A stretch of DNA of 7,676 nt from an uncultured Gemmatimonadota bacterium. GTDB lineage: Bacteria > Gemmatimonadota > Gemmatimonadetes > Gemmatimonadales > GWC2-71-9. The position numbers were made by a program, and so were the translations under genes. Under the pieces are notes generated by a model, which saw only the letters and a list, made by a program, of their open reading frames with translations, was not told the DNA's origin and made no database searches. Shown here piece after piece: positions 6,688-7,676 of this stretch (positions within the stretch are counted from its first letter, which is position 1; each line of letters starts with the position of its first letter). The DNA lies in NCBI GenBank assembly GCA_913009915.1, contig CAJVYZ010000121.1, forward strand, positions 1 through 7,676, written 5' to 3'.

Positions 6688-6729
6688 TGTTGCTGGCGGA
6701 AGCGAAACTGGGATTCAATGACTGGGGCC

Positions 6730-7676
6730 ATGATGGGTTATCTGAATTGTCTTGTTGTGTTGTGCCTTGCCGGCGGAGTCGCGCTCCAGGCACAGGAGCC
6801 GCGGCTGGGCCGGATCGACTTCCCCACCTCGGGTTCGGCCACGGCCCAGGAATCTTTCCTTCGAGGCGTGCTGTATCTGCACAGTTTCGAATACGAGAGC
6901 GCCCGCGAGGCGTTCCGGGCCGCCCAGGAATCGGATCCGCGATTCACCATGGCCTACTGGGGCGAGGCCATGACGCGGAACCACCCGGTGTGGAACCGTC
7001 GCTACCGGGCCCAGGCACTTGCCGCGTTGACCAAGCTGGGTGCGACCGCCGAAGCTCGCCTCGCCACGGCGCCGACGGAACGGGAGCGGATGTATTTGTT
7101 GGCAGTGGAGACGTTGTTCGCCGATGGGCCCAAGGCCCAGCGAGATACGGCGTACATGTATGCCATGCAGGACATATCCCTGCTATACCCCGAAGACCTC
7201 GAAGCCCAGGCGTTCTACGCCCTGTCGCTGCTGGGGCTGAACCAGGGCGTGCGGGACTACTCTTCCTACATGAAGGCCGCCGCCGTGGCTCAGGACGTGT
7301 TCCGGGCAAATCCGCAGCATCCTGGCGGTACCCACTACATCATTCACGCGTTCGACGACGCGCCGCACGCGCCGCTGGGACTGCGTGCGGCGTGGGCCTA
7401 TTCCGACATCGCGCCGGCCGCTCCACATGCGTTGCACATGACCAGCCACATATTCCTGGCGCTGGGAATGTGGGATCAGGTAGTGGAGCGAAATGAAACG
7501 GCGGTCGAACTCACCCACCGAGGGCCGGGTCACTATACAGCCTGGCTCGATTACGGCCTGATTCAGCAGGGACGTTATCGCGACGCGGTAGACCGATTGG
7601 TCGCAGCCTGGGCCAACCTCCCCGACGACGCTCGACCGGGGCAGCGGAGCTACCTGGCCGGCATAGACCGGAAGAG
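6730..7676 (+). CDS. Secreted TPR-repeat protein, C-terminus beyond the window
   Basis: This frame is open from the start to the right edge (315 residues seen), so a search for closed reading frames would miss it. A hydrophobic N-terminal stretch (about 4-20) with ALQA before QEP looks like a signal peptide. Residues 40-85 hold a TPR-like helix pair (FLRGVLYLHSFEYESAREAF, then DPRFTMAYWGEAM). A second conserved part (about 198-247) has HYIIHAFDDAPHA and HALHMTSHIFLALGMW. This matches a common family annotated only as 'TPR repeat protein', whose usual motif is HALHMPSHIF. Its histidines (202, 206, 213, 233, 236, 240) stand out, but no function is established that I can state. ATG 6730, 6733 and an in-frame ATG at 6718 are all possible starts; none has a good ribosome site. 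It may be co-transcribed with the GH20 gene 50 bases upstream. Confidence 0.88.
   Translation, partial: MMGYLNCLVVLCLAGGVALQAQEPRLGRIDFPTSGSATAQESFLRGVLYLHSFEYESAREAFRAAQESDPRFTMAYWGEAMTRNHPVWNRRYRAQALAALTKLGATAEARLATAPTERERMYLLAVETLFADGPKAQRDTAYMYAMQDISLLYPEDLEAQAFYALSLLGLNQGVRDYSSYMKAAAVAQDVFRANPQHPGGTHYIIHAFDDAPHAPLGLRAAWAYSDIAPAAPHALHMTSHIFLALGMWDQVVERNETAVELTHRGPGHYTAWLDYGLIQQGRYRDAVDRLVAAWANLPDDARPGQRSYLAGIDRK

Noticed and set aside
6687..7496. A 269-codon plus-strand frame beginning with ATG just after the 8-bp repeat
   Set aside because: Its composition is Arg/Gly/Pro-rich, whereas the overlapping frame from 6730 encodes a recognisable TPR family protein.

Overview
The window reads as ordinary chromosome from a high-GC Gram-negative bacterium with an outer membrane and many secreted proteins. 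The mix is an OmpA/PorT-type barrel, a secreted jelly-roll protein, a secreted GH20 hexosaminidase with a PA14 domain, a secreted TPR protein of the 'HSFWYxEA...HALHMPSHIF' type and RCC1 repeats. This resembles Gemmatimonadota or similar soil/marine phyla. That placement is an impression from gene content, not a computed taxonomy. No rRNA, tRNA, CRISPR array, transposase or phage gene was found.

Layout. Bases 1-569 (+) hold the C-terminal end of a secreted-type RCC1-repeat protein. Bases 567-661 hold a 9-bp tandem repeat that starts on that gene's stop codon and folds with inverted copies into a long hairpin, probably a two-way terminator between convergent genes. On the minus strand follow a secreted jelly-roll-like protein (662-1294), a clear intrinsic terminator (1394-1429), an outer-membrane beta-barrel protein (1457-2080), and a complete PLP-dependent aromatic-L-amino-acid decarboxylase (2266-3765). 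A 95-bp divergent promoter region with a 15-base dyad (3800-3814) separates the decarboxylase from a plus-strand run: a MaoC-like (R)-enoyl-CoA hydratase (3861-4361), a 770-residue GH20 beta-N-acetylhexosaminidase (4368-6680), and a TPR protein running off the end of the window (6730-7676).

Gene relationships. MaoC and GH20 are 6 bp apart and very likely co-transcribed, although one is a cytoplasmic acyl-CoA enzyme and the other a secreted glycosidase. The TPR gene follows GH20 after about 50 bp and may share the transcript. The GH20 stop codon lies inside a 4-copy, 8-bp tandem repeat. Losing one copy would move the stop to an ATGA overlap with an in-frame TPR start, and losing two would fuse the two reading frames. 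This is the most unusual structural observation here. The minus-strand genes look independently transcribed and do not form an obvious pathway. I see no convincing new defence, secondary-metabolite or mobile system.
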